64,000 nucleotides of DNA from Rehmannia glutinosa (taxonomy: Eukaryota > Streptophyta > Magnoliopsida > Lamiales > Orobanchaceae), in the NCBI GenBank assembly GCA_016081115.2, contig CM071931.1, positions 20,374,317 through 20,438,316 of the forward strand, written 5' to 3'. The notes under the pieces are model-generated. The model saw only the letters and a program-made list of their open reading frames with translations, was not told where the DNA came from and did not search any database. Both the position numbers and the translations under genes were made by a program. Of this stretch, positions 44,065-55,283 are shown one piece after another (position 1 is the stretch's first letter; every line of letters starts with the position of its first letter).

Positions 44065-47000
44065 ATGGAAGCAATATACGATTTCGTAAAATTTTCCGAA
44101 AAGATCCACTCTGGATCTCCTGTTGATTTCAAAAGGATGCTGAAGCAGGGCGCTGATGAAGCCCTGGTGAAGAAAATAGCAGAGAAACTCGAGAAGTTTG
44201 GGCTGAAGGACTTTCTCACTATGGAGTTCTCTCACACTTATCTGGAAGAAGTCGCAATGTTCTACGTTAACGCGGAGGTGCATGATGGTGAGATTCGCTC
44301 ATCTGTTCACAACAAGGAAATAAAGATTACTGCTACTGACCTTGCTGAGCATTGCAAGCTGCCTACTGAAGGGCTAAAGGATATCACGGAGAAGGATGTC
44401 AACATAGCTGCGGATTGGAAGGAGATAGCCAAGCCTGAGTCAGCTGCGAAGGCTATCTATACAGCCAAGAAGGAATTGATAAAGGAGACTCAAGGACATT
44501 GTGTCTAAGTGCGTGGATATGAAGTTCGGAAGCTTTAACTAGCTATATCGGACTAAGTTGGGTAATGGCTGCTATTATGGAAGAGAAAAAGGTTAACTGG
44601 GCTGAGTTTGTTTTCAGGCGTATATGCCAGAATGTGCTCAACATGTCGATCAAGGAGGATGGAACTCTTGGATGTTCGTCGGGGTATGGCCTGGTGATCG
44701 GCCATTTGATGGAGGTGAAAGAATTGCCCTACGACGTGGAAAGCCATTTCATGTGAACAAGAAGATGTTCAAGGCAAACCTTTCCGGAGCTCAGAAGAAG
44801 GTGCATGCAAGGAAAGCTGACACGAGTGAGTGTGAGTCAGCTGACCCTGCTGAAGATACAACTGCAACTACTCCAGCTCTCTCTCCCAAGCCTATCCAGT
44901 AAAAGAGAGCTGCTGCAGCTAAATAAGCCCCTGCCCCTGCAGCGAAAACAAAGATTGCTCCTGCCCCTAAAGTCGGGCCTTAAGTACCTATCCCTGCAGC
45001 CGGATCTGAAGCCCCTGCCCAAGCAGCCGAGATTGAGAAGGATACCCCTAAGCCTTCTCCAATCATGAAGAAAAAGCGCACAACAATGTCTCGCAAACCA
45101 GCTGCTGCCAAAAAGATAAAGATGGTGGAGCCAGAAGCTACCATTGAAGAAGTTGAAGAGGATGAGATTCCTCTTGTTCAGACCAAGAGGAGAAGACTTT
45201 ATAAGAAGTCCGACCTTGAGAAAGCTGAGTCCGCTACTTAGCCTGAAATACCCGAGAAGATTGCTGAAACTCAAGAGGAGCAGTCTGAAGAACAAGTTGG
45301 TGGTGATGCGGCCACCAAGGATGTAGAGTAGACTGCTGATGCAACTCAGCAGAGTGTGGAAGACCCAGCTGCTCGTGAGACAGCTGTGGAGAAGCAAAGA
45401 GCTGAGACAGCTGAGACTCTTGAAGAAAGAGCTATCTCATTCCCTCAGACTGATGCCAATGTACCTGAAGAGGAGCAAGCTCCACTTGCAACGATTCCGA
45501 AAGATGGAGATGATGATGATGATGTGATTATGTACTCTCCAGTCTACCTAGATATTCAGTAGAGATTCAAGAATTGGAGAAACTGGAAGCTGAGTTACTC
45601 CTGACAACAATTTCAGCAACCAGAGTTTATCGACGAAGAAGAGGAGCTCTTAAGCTTCTCAGGAAATGTCTCTATCCACTATGGCCTCAATTTTGTATGG
45701 ACGCCCTCCGCACCATAAAAGAAGATGAATAGGAAAAGGCATTGGAGAAGGCCAAAGCCGCTGAAAAGTCCAAAACGTGCATGTTCACTGGAAGTCATGA
45801 GCATCACATGGAATCAACTGACAGCAACGATCTAGAGGAGATGGACCCTGCTGTAGTAGTTGAGAAGTCTGAGTTACAACATACCATTAAAGAATCAAAA
45901 GCCATGCACGAGCAACAATTGCAAGAAGGTCCAAGAGAGTCTTCCCAACTCTCTCCTCGATCAAATCCCTTGGGTGTGGTGCAAAAGATAGCTACTGACA
46001 TTGCTGCCATCACATCCCCCGTGCAATCTGAAAATGGCTCTCAGGGGAACGACGATGAAGCTAGGGAATGATATGAAGTGGGCACCCTAGCCAAGCCAAC
46101 CCTCGAAGAAAGTGTTGAGACACCTGCCCCCATGGCTGACTACTCAAAAGGAAAAACAACCGAGTCTCAGGTGGAAAGCAACCCAAGTCCTTCTAACTTA
46201 GTTGGTGAGCCAGCTGAGGGGGAAGCTCCCACCACCACAGATAGGTCGGAGGACACTGTGTGAGACAGCCAAATGAAGCAAGGAGGCGAAGGAGAGAAAA
46301 ACACAGAACATCAAACTGAAGTTGAAGATGCTCAGACAATTGAGACTGTCTTAGCTGAAACTTCTTCTGCACTGAAGGACGATGAAGCTGGTGATGCAGC
46401 TAAGGCAAAAGATGGAATGGAGACCATGGGAGTTGAAACTCCTGGTTCTGAAAGTGCAATCCTAAGAGTTGAGACTAATACGGATGCCAATGAAGACCCT
46501 AAGGCAGCTGAGTCTGCTGCGGGGATAATTGTCCAAGACCCTACTGCAGTTGAGACTGCAAATAGGGATGTTGAAGGCCCTATAGAGGTTGAGACTGCTG
46601 GGGGTGTTGAAGGCCCAAAGGAGGTTGAGACTTCCTTTGGTAAAGAAGCTGAGCAAGAGCATATTCCTCAAATAGAGGGAGCTGATGAAGGAGAAGAGAT
46701 CAACGCCCTTCGTGATTCCCAGGAAAAACATTGACACAAAATTCCTGGAATCTGACAATGAAGCCGAGTCCACACCTATTGATGAATGCTCTCCGGACCT
46801 GGCTGAGGATGCTCACGACTCTCAGAGTACTGTCAGTGATAAAACAACTCCAATGAGATTTGTATTCGATGATGAGCCAACCCCTATGGCTACATCACAC
46901 TCCGATGAAGCTGATGAAATAGTTGAGGACCATTCGACTCAAACGAAAACACAAACGGATGCCAGTGAAGCTGTTAACACAACTAAAAATTAGTCAGCTG

Positions 47001-47948
47001 AGAAGACCGAAACAACTACTCAAGCTGGAAATCAGTGAACTAAGCAGGCTAACACAACTGCTCAAGCAGAGACTCAATCAGCTCAACAACAGGCTACCAC
47101 AGTTGCGTTAAATGTCGATGAAGCTGGCTCAGCTGAGGCAAATAGAGCTGAAGAACTACGGAGAGAGAAGGGAAAGGCTCCACAAGTTGGATCTGCAGGA
47201 ATCCCCATCTATCCCGACCATATGTTCGCAAAAATTTTCCATTTTGAAGCTGAATTGGCAGCTCTGAATGCCGAGTCGCTAGAGAACAAGCCAAGTACAC
47301 TGTGCAGGAAGAGCCCGGAGTTCCAGCTGATTCCACTATAGTGCCAATGAGTTTTGATTTCGATGTTGTTTTGCATGAGGAGGAGTCAGCTTCTACAGCC
47401 AAATTTCGAAAGGTGTTTAAAGATATTTGTGATGAAATTGAGATGATGGAACATCACTTAGCATCTTTAGACCTAAAACTGGACAACCGAGATGCAAATA
47501 TTAACAAGGACATTCATAGTATTGTGCTACAAATCCGAGAATGGGCTGCACAGACAACATCTATGAGATTTGAGCAAGTCCGTTACTTCAAGTCACTCTT
47601 TGCAGAGTTGCTAGTCTGGGGTGCGGATAATGTACAGTTTTAGAAGAGACAGAAGGAGTATATGTTGAGAATTGAATAATCAAACAAGTCGAATATGGAC
47701 TTACTTAAGATGCAACACAAAAGCGAGATTGCAAGGCTGGAGACTAACACAAACCAGCAGCTCAGTGTTAAACAGACTAAGATGAAAGTAATGGCAGCTG
47801 ACTCCAAGGCTTTGCGCTTCGAATTTTGGACAGCCTACTCCAGAGCAGATGATAAGCAATATTCTACGAACAGCCGACTCAACTTCATTCTCAGTGGCTT
47901 GTTCCTTGGCCTGTCCCTCCCTTTTGATGATGATGCCAAAAAGGGGGA

Positions 47949-48357
47949 AGATAAGACTTTGAGGGAACTGAAAGAACAACAAGGGAGTAATAAGGAGGAT
48001 GATAAGAAAAAGAAAAGGAAGTTCAACCAAGGGGGACGGAAGCTCGAAAAAATCCCCCCTTAAAACTTATGTTTGGTCAAACTCCTCAACAAGGAGAGAT
48101 TACAGCTTCACTTGTCATCCACCTTTTCGAATTCAGCTTCGATAGCTTTCATTGATTTTTTGAGTGCCATCTCAGCTTTCTGTTCCACTGACAGCTCAAG
48201 ATAAGACTTTGAGGGAACTGAAAGAACAGCAAGGGAGTCATAAGGAGGAGGAGAAGAAATAGAAATGAAGTTCAACCAAGGGGGAAAAAGCTCGAAAAAT
48301 CCCCCCTTGAAACTTATGCTTGCTCAAATTCCTCAATAAGGAGAGAACAACTTCACT
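47949..48357 (+). repeat. Tandem duplication of ~165 bp inside C third ORF
   Basis: 47,949-48,115 (AAGATAAGACTTTGAGGG...AAGGAGAGATTACAGCTTCACTT) recurs at 48,198-48,357 with scattered differences. An inverted copy of sequence lying further downstream separates the two. Confidence 0.85.
48116..48197 (-). repeat. 82-bp inverted copy of 48,377-48,458
   Basis: The reverse complement of 48,116-48,197 reads GAGCTGTCAGTGGAACAGAA... through GAAGCTGAATTC and matches 48,377-48,458 with roughly seven to nine differences. It is wedged between the two copies of the tandem duplication. Confidence 0.85.
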
Positions 48358-49422
48358 TCTCAGCAAGCTACCGAAAGAGTTGTCAGTGGAACAGAAAGCT
48401 GAGATGGCACTTAAAGAATCAAGGAAAGCTATCGAAGCTGAATTCAAAAAAGTGGCTGAGAAGCATTCTGCGCATATCCAGAACATTAGAACACAATATG
48501 ATGGTCCCCCAGCAGGAAAAGATTTCCCTGCGATCAAACCCCCAAGAGATATTGCTATGCCTGATGCTGGATCTGAGCCCAGATCACTAGAGGAGTTTCA
48601 AAATTTAGAGGCAGAAGGTTACTTCCAAGATATGACTTTACCGCAAGCCTAAAATTTGTACTGGGAGAAGGGTCTCGACATATGTAAACCCAGTGTGTGA
48701 CGCAATGAGTTCAAAGATCACTCATTTGGAAAAGCTAAAGCTCCGACAAGAAGATACTAGAGGAGGAGGTCGAGCTGAGTCAGGATCGGAAAGATCTAGT
48801 GGTAGTGAAAGAGGTAGAAGTTCTCAACCGCAACCAAGACCACAAGACATCAAGTATATTGATCCACGGAAGAAATGGATCATGTACTAGGCTGGATTTG
48901 ACCATCTTGCAAATTTAGAAGTTCAACACAAGAATGCTGAAGCTATGAAGAGACAAGAAACTGAGAACAAAAAGACAATGCGAGAATGGGTAGAAAGGCA
49001 ACGTAGGGATGACCCTACTATGAGACGTGCCTACGAAAAGAAAAAGAAAGAGGACGAAAAGAAGAAGAAGGAGGAAGAGGAGAGGAAGAGGAGGAAAGGT
49101 GGAGAGCTGAAGATGAAGAGAAAAGAAGGAAGCAACCAAGGCGTTGAAGACGACATCAACCCCTTCGTATATTTTACTTAGCTATAAATTTTCCTTGTAA
49201 TATTGCTCTGAGATACTCCTTGTAATAAATTCTGATACCTTTGTAACTTAGCTCTGATACATGTTGTAATTCAATATATTTATAAGCTTTGGTACTTGTT
49301 GTAAACAACTTTGTAAAGGACAAGAATGCTATGATCAATAAAACTGATTATTGAAAGTATACATTCTTTTTTACTGCACTGTTTGTGTTTCTTTTTTATT
49401 TTAATTAAGTTTTGGCATCATA

Positions 49423-49435
49423 AAAAAGGGGAAAT
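49423..49435 (+). other. Polypurine tract of C
   Basis: AAAAAAGGGGAAAT just upstream of the 3' LTR, as in A and B. Confidence 0.85.
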
Positions 49436-49927
49436 TGATAGGAAATTCAATTGTTATATTTGAAGATACAATGTAAAACTTAAAATAGAAAGTTTGCACC
49501 TCATTTTCCTTGTATTTTCTATGTTGTAATTGATAGGATTGAAAGAGCTGAGTTGAGTCAGCTACGTCGAAGGATGTAAGAAGACAACTGAAGGTAAGAG
49601 TAAGGATCCAATTATGTGTCAGCTGAGTATGGTCAAGATGAAAGGCTATGACTCGACTAAAGAAGACTTAGCTGAGGAACAACTGAGTGAAGGATGTTGA
49701 AGTGTCAGTCAAGTCAATAAAGAGCCTAGACTATCAGTTGAATTGACAATTGAGTCATGTCCAAATGATTGGAGCAGACTCAAGTCAAAGGGGTAAAGGC
49801 AATTGTCCAGTCAAGTCGACTGAGATAAATCCGTTGCACAAAAGTCAAGGATATTAATTACTTTAGATATACTACATGCTGCCAGGTCTTAAAGTGCTTA
49901 TCCCAGAAGCGTGCAAAAGGAATAAAC
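49436..49927 (+). repeat. 3' LTR of C, proximal part
   Basis: Begins TGATAGGAAATTCAATTG (5' copy TGTTAGG) and runs to the F insertion inside the loop of the conserved hairpin. Continues at 58,209-59,289. Confidence 0.92.
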
Positions 49928-51194
49928 TGTTAGTCCAAGTGGCTACGATAATCTAGAGGGGGTGAATAGATTATCTCGGTTTTTCAGATTTTGCCCTCTT
50001 TTTTTAAAAACTCAAGCAAAGACGAAATGCTAAGTGCGGAATTTAAACAACACACTTCGATTTATAGAGGTTCAACCCACCTAGGGCCTAATCCTCTACC
50101 ACCCTAGTATATCCGGGATGGATTTCAAAAAGAAAAAAAGATTTTATTAATTTACCAAAATTAATACAACACCTTGAGGATTACCACAACCCCTTACACC
50201 ACCTTGAGGATTACCACAACCCTCTTACAACACCTTTGAAGATTACCACAACCTTCAAACACCTATCACCTAGATCACCCAAGTGTATTCTTACCACAAG
50301 AATACTCACAAGGATGTCTTGTGTTGAATGATGACCAAAATCAAGATTACAACTCAATAATGATTGATACAATATGAGTACAAGTGTAATCAAGAATTGA
50401 AAGCCTAGACCTCAAATTTGTGCAAGTGAAAGTGCTAAGGCTAATACAACAAGATATATGAAAGTGTTTGCTTGATTGCTCTTTGCTTGTGTAGAGTATT
50501 GTATCTTGTTGCTTGAATGAAGCCTCTATTTATAGGAGAGATCTTGGCTTTGATTTCCAGACATAGGCTCCTCCTTGGGGAGTGATTTGCTGCAAAAGAA
50601 ACCATTTAAAATCATCAATATAGCTGTTAGAAATCAATCCCACAAAATAGGGAAAAACTGTCTAAAAATGCAACGGATAGTTTGCTGATAAAACAGGGGT
50701 GCGACCGGTCACGCAGAGATAAGATTGAAATTGAATTTCTGCAATTTTTACATAAGGGGACCGATCGGAGGGGGGTGCGACCGGTCACCCTTGATGTTGA
50801 CCGGTTGGGGTTGATAAAAATATGAAACAGAGAAGACTGAACCAAAAGAGGGACTCCCAGGTACCGGTCGCCCAGGGGTCGACGGTGCCCTCACCCTCGA
50901 CCGACCACCACCGTCGGCCGCCCTCCCTCAATTTTTCTACATCCCTTTTTCTATTTCAAAACTCAACTCAGGTACGGGTTGCCCTTTAGGGCGACCGGTC
51001 GAGCCTGAAACAAATGTGTTGTCCAATTTTTTATCGAAAATAAACTCCAAAAAATACTCCGAAAAATAGTAAAAACATTTTAAGTCGATCGGAAGCATTT
51101 AGACAATATTTAGGGACATTGTTTTGGTTTAAGAACACATTTGAACAAAATCGAAAAAAATCATCAAAATCATGATAAAAACATTTATCTAACA
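49928..51194 (-). repeat. 3' LTR of F
   Basis: 1,267 bp with TGTTAG/CTAACA ends. Contains several GACCGGTC palindromes. Confidence 0.94.
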
Positions 51195-51209
51195 AACTCC
51201 CCCTTTTTG
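51195..51209 (-). other. Polypurine tract of F
   Basis: Minus strand AAAAAGGGGGAGTT directly before TGTTAGAT. Confidence 0.88.
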
Positions 51210-52291
51210 ATGATTACAAACCAAAACAATTTTCTTGAGGACGATTTTGAAAACAAATAAATTTTCCGATTTTACGAGTGAACTATCCGTTAAAAACATT
51301 CCATACAAAGCTCCCCCTATCTATGAGCATATCAACAAGAGATATTGCATAAGCTAGAAGCACAAGCTATAACAAGCTTATATAAGACGCATATAAACAT
51401 CATAAGCTAAGAAGCTCCCCCTGTCACAATACTTATAATCTTTTGCAATTGAGTCCATAATACAAGCCATGGACTAGGTTTACATGTCTTTAGGAAGCCA
51501 TAGCTTTTATTGCGAGCTTTTATTAACTTCTTTTAGCTAACGAGCCAATTTCCTATTTCTCCCCCTTTGGAATCATCAAAAAGAATGTTAGGATGATAAA
51601 AACATCATACAATTACATCAAAGTGCGCCAAAGAGACTGTTTATCAACCATTGAGCAATTTAGGCTTAAAATCCAAGGAAAATGGGAGAAATGTATCATG
51701 AAGAGTTCATACGCTCGTTTTATTTGCCAAAACATGATCTCAATAAGTATTTAAGACTTTTGGAAGCAAGAGAATCATGTAGAAATTGAAATATTCATTG
51801 TGACATTTCATCGAACACCTTGTGGGCGTAAAAAATAAAAGAAGTTGTATAGAACCCTTGTAAATGAATCAAGCCAAAAATTTTCATCACCAATTCACAT
51901 CAAAAAACTCAAGGGTTCAACCCAATTGAGCAAAGAAAGGAAAATTCTTACCATTCGATCGGTAAAGATGAGCCGATCATGATGATAAACATGCTATATA
52001 AGTTCCAAGATATGAATTGAATGCATGAAATCAATTTTGAGTGAAATTTGTGTGAATTTGGCAAAGGGGACAAGAAATGGCAAAAATAAGTTAAAATGTC
52101 GAATGCTGAAGACAGAACGGTTTTAATCCAAAATATAGCGCAGGGCGACCGGTCGTGGTTGAGGGCGACCGGTTGCCCTCAACCTCTTCAGCCCACTGTT
52201 TTGTCAAGTTTTTCAAAAATCCGAATTTTCAACCAAAAATCCGATTTTTCGCCCCTAAGTTTTAAAAATATGCAAAATGTAAACGTAAACC
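51210..52291 (-). other. F 3' untranslated internal region
   Basis: About 1.1 kb between the RNase H stop and the polypurine tract, without coding signal. It contains two more GACCGGT-type motifs (52,143-52,170) and short purine-rich AGGGGGAG repeats near 51,310, 51,415 and 51,560, resembling the polypurine tract. Confidence 0.65.
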
Positions 52292-52808
52292 TCATTCAAT
52301 ATGCATTATGCCTAACCGAGCTCGTATGGACGCAAAAGTCTCGGAAGATAGCGGTTTTGTAAAAATGTCCGCTAATTGATCTTGAGATGGTACAAAAGAT
52401 ATCTCAATTTTTCGTTTTGAAACACAATCCCTTAGAAAATGATGTCGAATCTCAATATGTTTAGTACGGTTATGATGAACTGGGTTTTGAGCAATATTTA
52501 TAGCGGATATATTATCACAAAAGATAGGTACGTTTTCAAAATAGCATTTGTAATCCGATAAGGTTTGTTTCATCCAAAGAAGTTGAGTACAACAAAAAGC
52601 GGCGGAAATATATTCGGCTTCAGCCGTTGAAAGAGAAACACAGTTTTGCTTCTTTGAAAACCAAGAAACTAGGCATTGCCTAAAAATTGACATGATCCGG
52701 AAGTGCTTTTCCGATCATCAATATTTCCCGCATAATCCGAATCACTATAACCTTTAAGAGAAAAATTTTCATTCTTTGGATAAAATAGACCATATTGAAT
52801 AGTGCCTT
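52292..52808 (-). CDS. F RNase H domain
   Basis: Open frame 52,693-52,292 with LVSWFSKKQNCVSLSTAEAEYISAAFC (catalytic Glu), LLWMKQTLSDY, FCDNISAINIAQNPVHHNRTKHIEIRHHF (catalytic Asp and His region) and QDQLADIFTKPLSSETFASIRARLGI to the stop. It is the C-terminal part of the gag-pol polyprotein; the short gap to the RT frame (52,694-52,808) contains a frame change, so in this copy it is not continuous with RT. Confidence 0.9.
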
Positions 52809-53765
52809 TCAAATACGGAAAATCCTTTTAACGGCACTCATATGAGATTCTTTGGGATTGCTTTGAAAATGAGCACATAGGCATACAACATGAAGAATGT
52901 CCGGTCTACTAGCGGTTAAATAAAGTAAACTACCAATCATACCTCGATACTTTGATTCATCCACAGACTTGCCTTTTTCATCTTTGTCAATTTTGACATT
53001 TGTTGCCATGGGAGTAGAAACGGTTCTTCCTTCTTCAATGCCGAACTTTTTCAAAAGTTCTTTTGTATATTTTGATTGCGAAATGTATGTGCCTTCTTGG
53101 CATTGCTTAATTTGGAGTCTAAGAAAGAAGTTGAGCTCCCCCATCATACTCATCTCAAATTCACCTTGCATTAACTTAGAAAATTTCTTGCACAAGGAAT
53201 CATTAGTAGCACCAAAAATAATATCATCAACATAAATTTGCACAAGTAAGCAATCTTGCCCTTTTTCAAAAACAAAGAGAGTTGTATCAACTTTACCCCT
53301 TATAAAACCATTTTGCAAAAGAAAAGAGCTGAGTCTATCATACCATGCATGGGGTGCTTGCTTTAAACCATACAAGGCCTTTTTAAGTTTATAAACATCA
53401 TTAGGCCTAGAAAAATTTTCAAACCCCGGAGGTTGTTTTACATAGACTTCTTCTTGAATAATACCATTTAAGAAAGCGGATTTAACATCCATTTGGTAAA
53501 GTTTGAAATTTTTAAAACAAGAATAGGCAAGTAAAATATGAATAGCTTCTAAACGTGCTATGGGTGCAAAAGTTTCATCATAGTCAATACCTTCTTTTTG
53601 ACAATACCCTTGAGCTACTAACCTTGCCTTATTTCGAACAATGTTGCCTTGATCATCAAGTTTGTTCCGGAATACCCATTTTGTGCCAATAATAGTTTGA
53701 GACGGAGGACAATGTACCAATTCCCATACATCATTTCTTTCAAATTGATTCAACTCCTCTTGCAT
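52809..53765 (-). CDS. F reverse transcriptase domain, open
   Basis: 318 codons without interruption. Motifs: MQEELNQFERNDVWELV, IGTKWVFRNKLDDQGN, RLVAQGYCQKEGIDYDETFAP, YQMDVKSAFLNGIIQEEVYVKQPPGF (first catalytic Asp), LKKALYGLKQAPHAWYDRL, VQIYVDDIIFGATNDSLCKKF (catalytic YVDD), MSMMGELNFFLRLQIKQ, SKYRGMIGSLLYLTASRPDI and SAVKRI. The FGATNxSLCxxF and MSMMGELxFFLxLQ blocks are SIRE-lineage features. It would act inside the particle as part of Gag-Pol. Confidence 0.94.
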   Translation of the reverse strand: MQEELNQFERNDVWELVHCPPSQTIIGTKWVFRNKLDDQGNIVRNKARLVAQGYCQKEGIDYDETFAPIARLEAIHILLAYSCFKNFKLYQMDVKSAFLNGIIQEEVYVKQPPGFENFSRPNDVYKLKKALYGLKQAPHAWYDRLSSFLLQNGFIRGKVDTTLFVFEKGQDCLLVQIYVDDIIFGATNDSLCKKFSKLMQGEFEMSMMGELNFFLRLQIKQCQEGTYISQSKYTKELLKKFGIEEGRTVSTPMATNVKIDKDEKGKSVDESKYRGMIGSLLYLTASRPDILHVVCLCAHFQSNPKESHMSAVKRIFRI

Positions 53766-54840
53766 CTCTAAGAACCAATCCTCATCCTCAATAGCCTCCT
53801 TAGCATTTTTAGGCTCCTTTTGAGAAATAAGAGCTTCCTCGGCAAATTTTCTCCGGGTCTTGTGGGTGATCTCCCTTAAATTTCAATGCAACGGGAAGAT
53901 CCAAAGTATCACCTCTATCTTCTTGAGGACCATTTGAAGTGGACGGTTGATCATTTGATGTAGACGGTTGATCATCAACTTGAACAATTGGTTCAATAAT
54001 ATCCTCTTCATCACTTTCATCATTGGGTATTCTTTCAACACCCGAAGCTTCATGGAATTTGACATGGATGGATTCTTCAACAACTCCACTAGTCTTATTG
54101 TAAACCCGATATGCTTTGCTTTTTGTTGAATATCCCATAAATATCCCTTCATCGGCCTTAGGATCAAGTTTGTCCAATTGATTCTTGGTATTCAAAATAA
54201 AGCATTTACAACCAAATATCTTGAAATAACTAATATTTGGAGTTCTACCTTTCCAAAGCTCATATGGAGTTTTATTCATTTTAGGACGAATATAAACTCG
54301 ATTAATAACATAGCAAGCGGTACTTACGGCTTCGGCCCAAAAATATTTTGGAAGTGAAAATTCATTGAGCATGGACCGACTCATCTCTTGTAGTGTCCGA
54401 TTTTTCCTTTCGGCTACTCCATTTTGTTGAGGAGTCCTTGGAGCCGAAAAATAATGAGCATATCCCTTAGATTCGCAAAAGACTCTAAATTCACAATCAA
54501 ATTCTCCACCTCGATCGCTTCGAATAGACTTATTAGTATCTTCCTTTTCATTCTCAATAAGTCTACACAACTTAACAAACTCATTAACGACATCGCTTTT
54601 ATTGGTAAGAAAAAGAGCCCAAGTATATCTAGAAAAATCATCGACAATAACGAAAGTGTAATGTTTTCCACTTAGACTAGCCATACCAATATCCCCATAC
54701 AAATCAAGATGAAGCATTTGTAGGGGTTTGGTTGTGGAAATTTCATTTTTGGGCTTAAAACTACTCTTAACTAATTTGTTCTTTTGACAAGTGTCACATA
54801 AGCCAAGATTTTCAAAATTCAATTTGGGTAGTCCTTTCAC
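53766..54840 (-). CDS. F integrase, catalytic core and C-terminus
   Basis: Open frame from 54,840: zinc-domain end LCDTCQKNKLVKSSF, core LHLDLYGDIGMASLSGKHYTFVIVDDFSRYTW (first Asp), SIRSDRGGEFDCEF (second Asp), APRTPQQNGVAERKNRTLQEM (Glu), then CYVINRVYIRPKMNKTPYELWKGR, LDPKADEGIFMGYSTKSKAYRV and EESIHVKFHE. The catalytic D-D-E is complete. The frame stops at 53,809, 43 bases before the RT frame begins. The His2 part of the zinc domain lies in the preceding frame (54,837-55,202), overlapping by four bases. Confidence 0.92.
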
Positions 54841-55283
54841 ATGTTGGTTTTTGTAAAATTTTTCAAATTCTTATATCCAACATGTCCAAGTCGCCTATGC
54901 CATAAACTAGTTAAATCATTATTAGCGACTAAACAAGAAACATTTTGACTAACCAAATCACTTGTACAAATTTTATAAATATTGCCTTTTCTATTTGCTT
55001 CACAAATAATTTCACCATTTTTAAGAATAAGGCATTTTTCTTTATTGAAAGAAACATCATAATTTGAATCACAAAGTTGGCTAACACTTATCAAATTAAA
55101 CTTAAGCCCTTCTACTAAAAGAACATTACTAAGAGAGAAAGAAGAGTTACCAATTTCTCCATTTCCAAGAATTCTTCCTTTGCCATTGCCGAACATGACC
55201 ATACCCTATTCTTGGAGCTTGATGTTGGTAAAAAGTTCTCTCCTCCCGGTCATATGGCGTGAACATCCGCTGTCCACGAACCA
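54837..55283 (-). pseudogene. F protease and integrase N-terminus, out of frame with gag
   Basis: Protease active site WFVDSGCSRHMTGRRE is encoded at about 55,283-55,236, in a frame shifted by one base from the gag frame that overlaps it. Then an in-frame TAG, and an open frame 55,202-54,837: MFGNGKGRILGNG, VEGLKFNLISVSQLC and LWHRRLGHVGYKNL (integrase His2 motif). Copia elements normally read gag and pol in one frame, so the shift is more likely a mutation than programmed, but see the findings. Confidence 0.82.

Larger units (their letters stand above)
44065..49181 (+). pseudogene. C third coding region (post-pol, env-like position), interrupted
   Basis: Best copy of the extra ORF in this window. 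N-terminal globular part from ATG 44,065 (MEAIYDFVKFSEKIHSG) to 44,506, with KIAEKLEKFGLKDFLTMEF and VAMFYVNAEVHDGEIRS; I recall this type as a putative plant transposon protein domain next to retroelements. A Pro/Ala/Lys-rich stretch follows (44,840-45,300), then FRKFKNWRNWKLSYS-like block near 45,570, MHEQQLQEGPRESS (45,904), a Val-Glu-Thr repeat region (46,430-46,650), FDFDVVLHEEESAS, LDLKLDNRDANI (47,463), PFDDDAKKGEDKTLRELKEQ (47,920) and a Lys/Glu/Arg coiled coil ending INPFVYFT before TAG (49,179). No signal peptide or membrane span is visible. Stops and frame changes near 44,508, 44,900, 45,330, 45,560, 46,070, 46,261, 46,990 and 48,060. Confidence 0.8.

Noticed and set aside
44837..45397. 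186-codon minus-strand frame rich in Leu, Ser and Phe
   Set aside because: Antisense shadow of the Pro/Ala/Lys-rich linker of C's third coding region.
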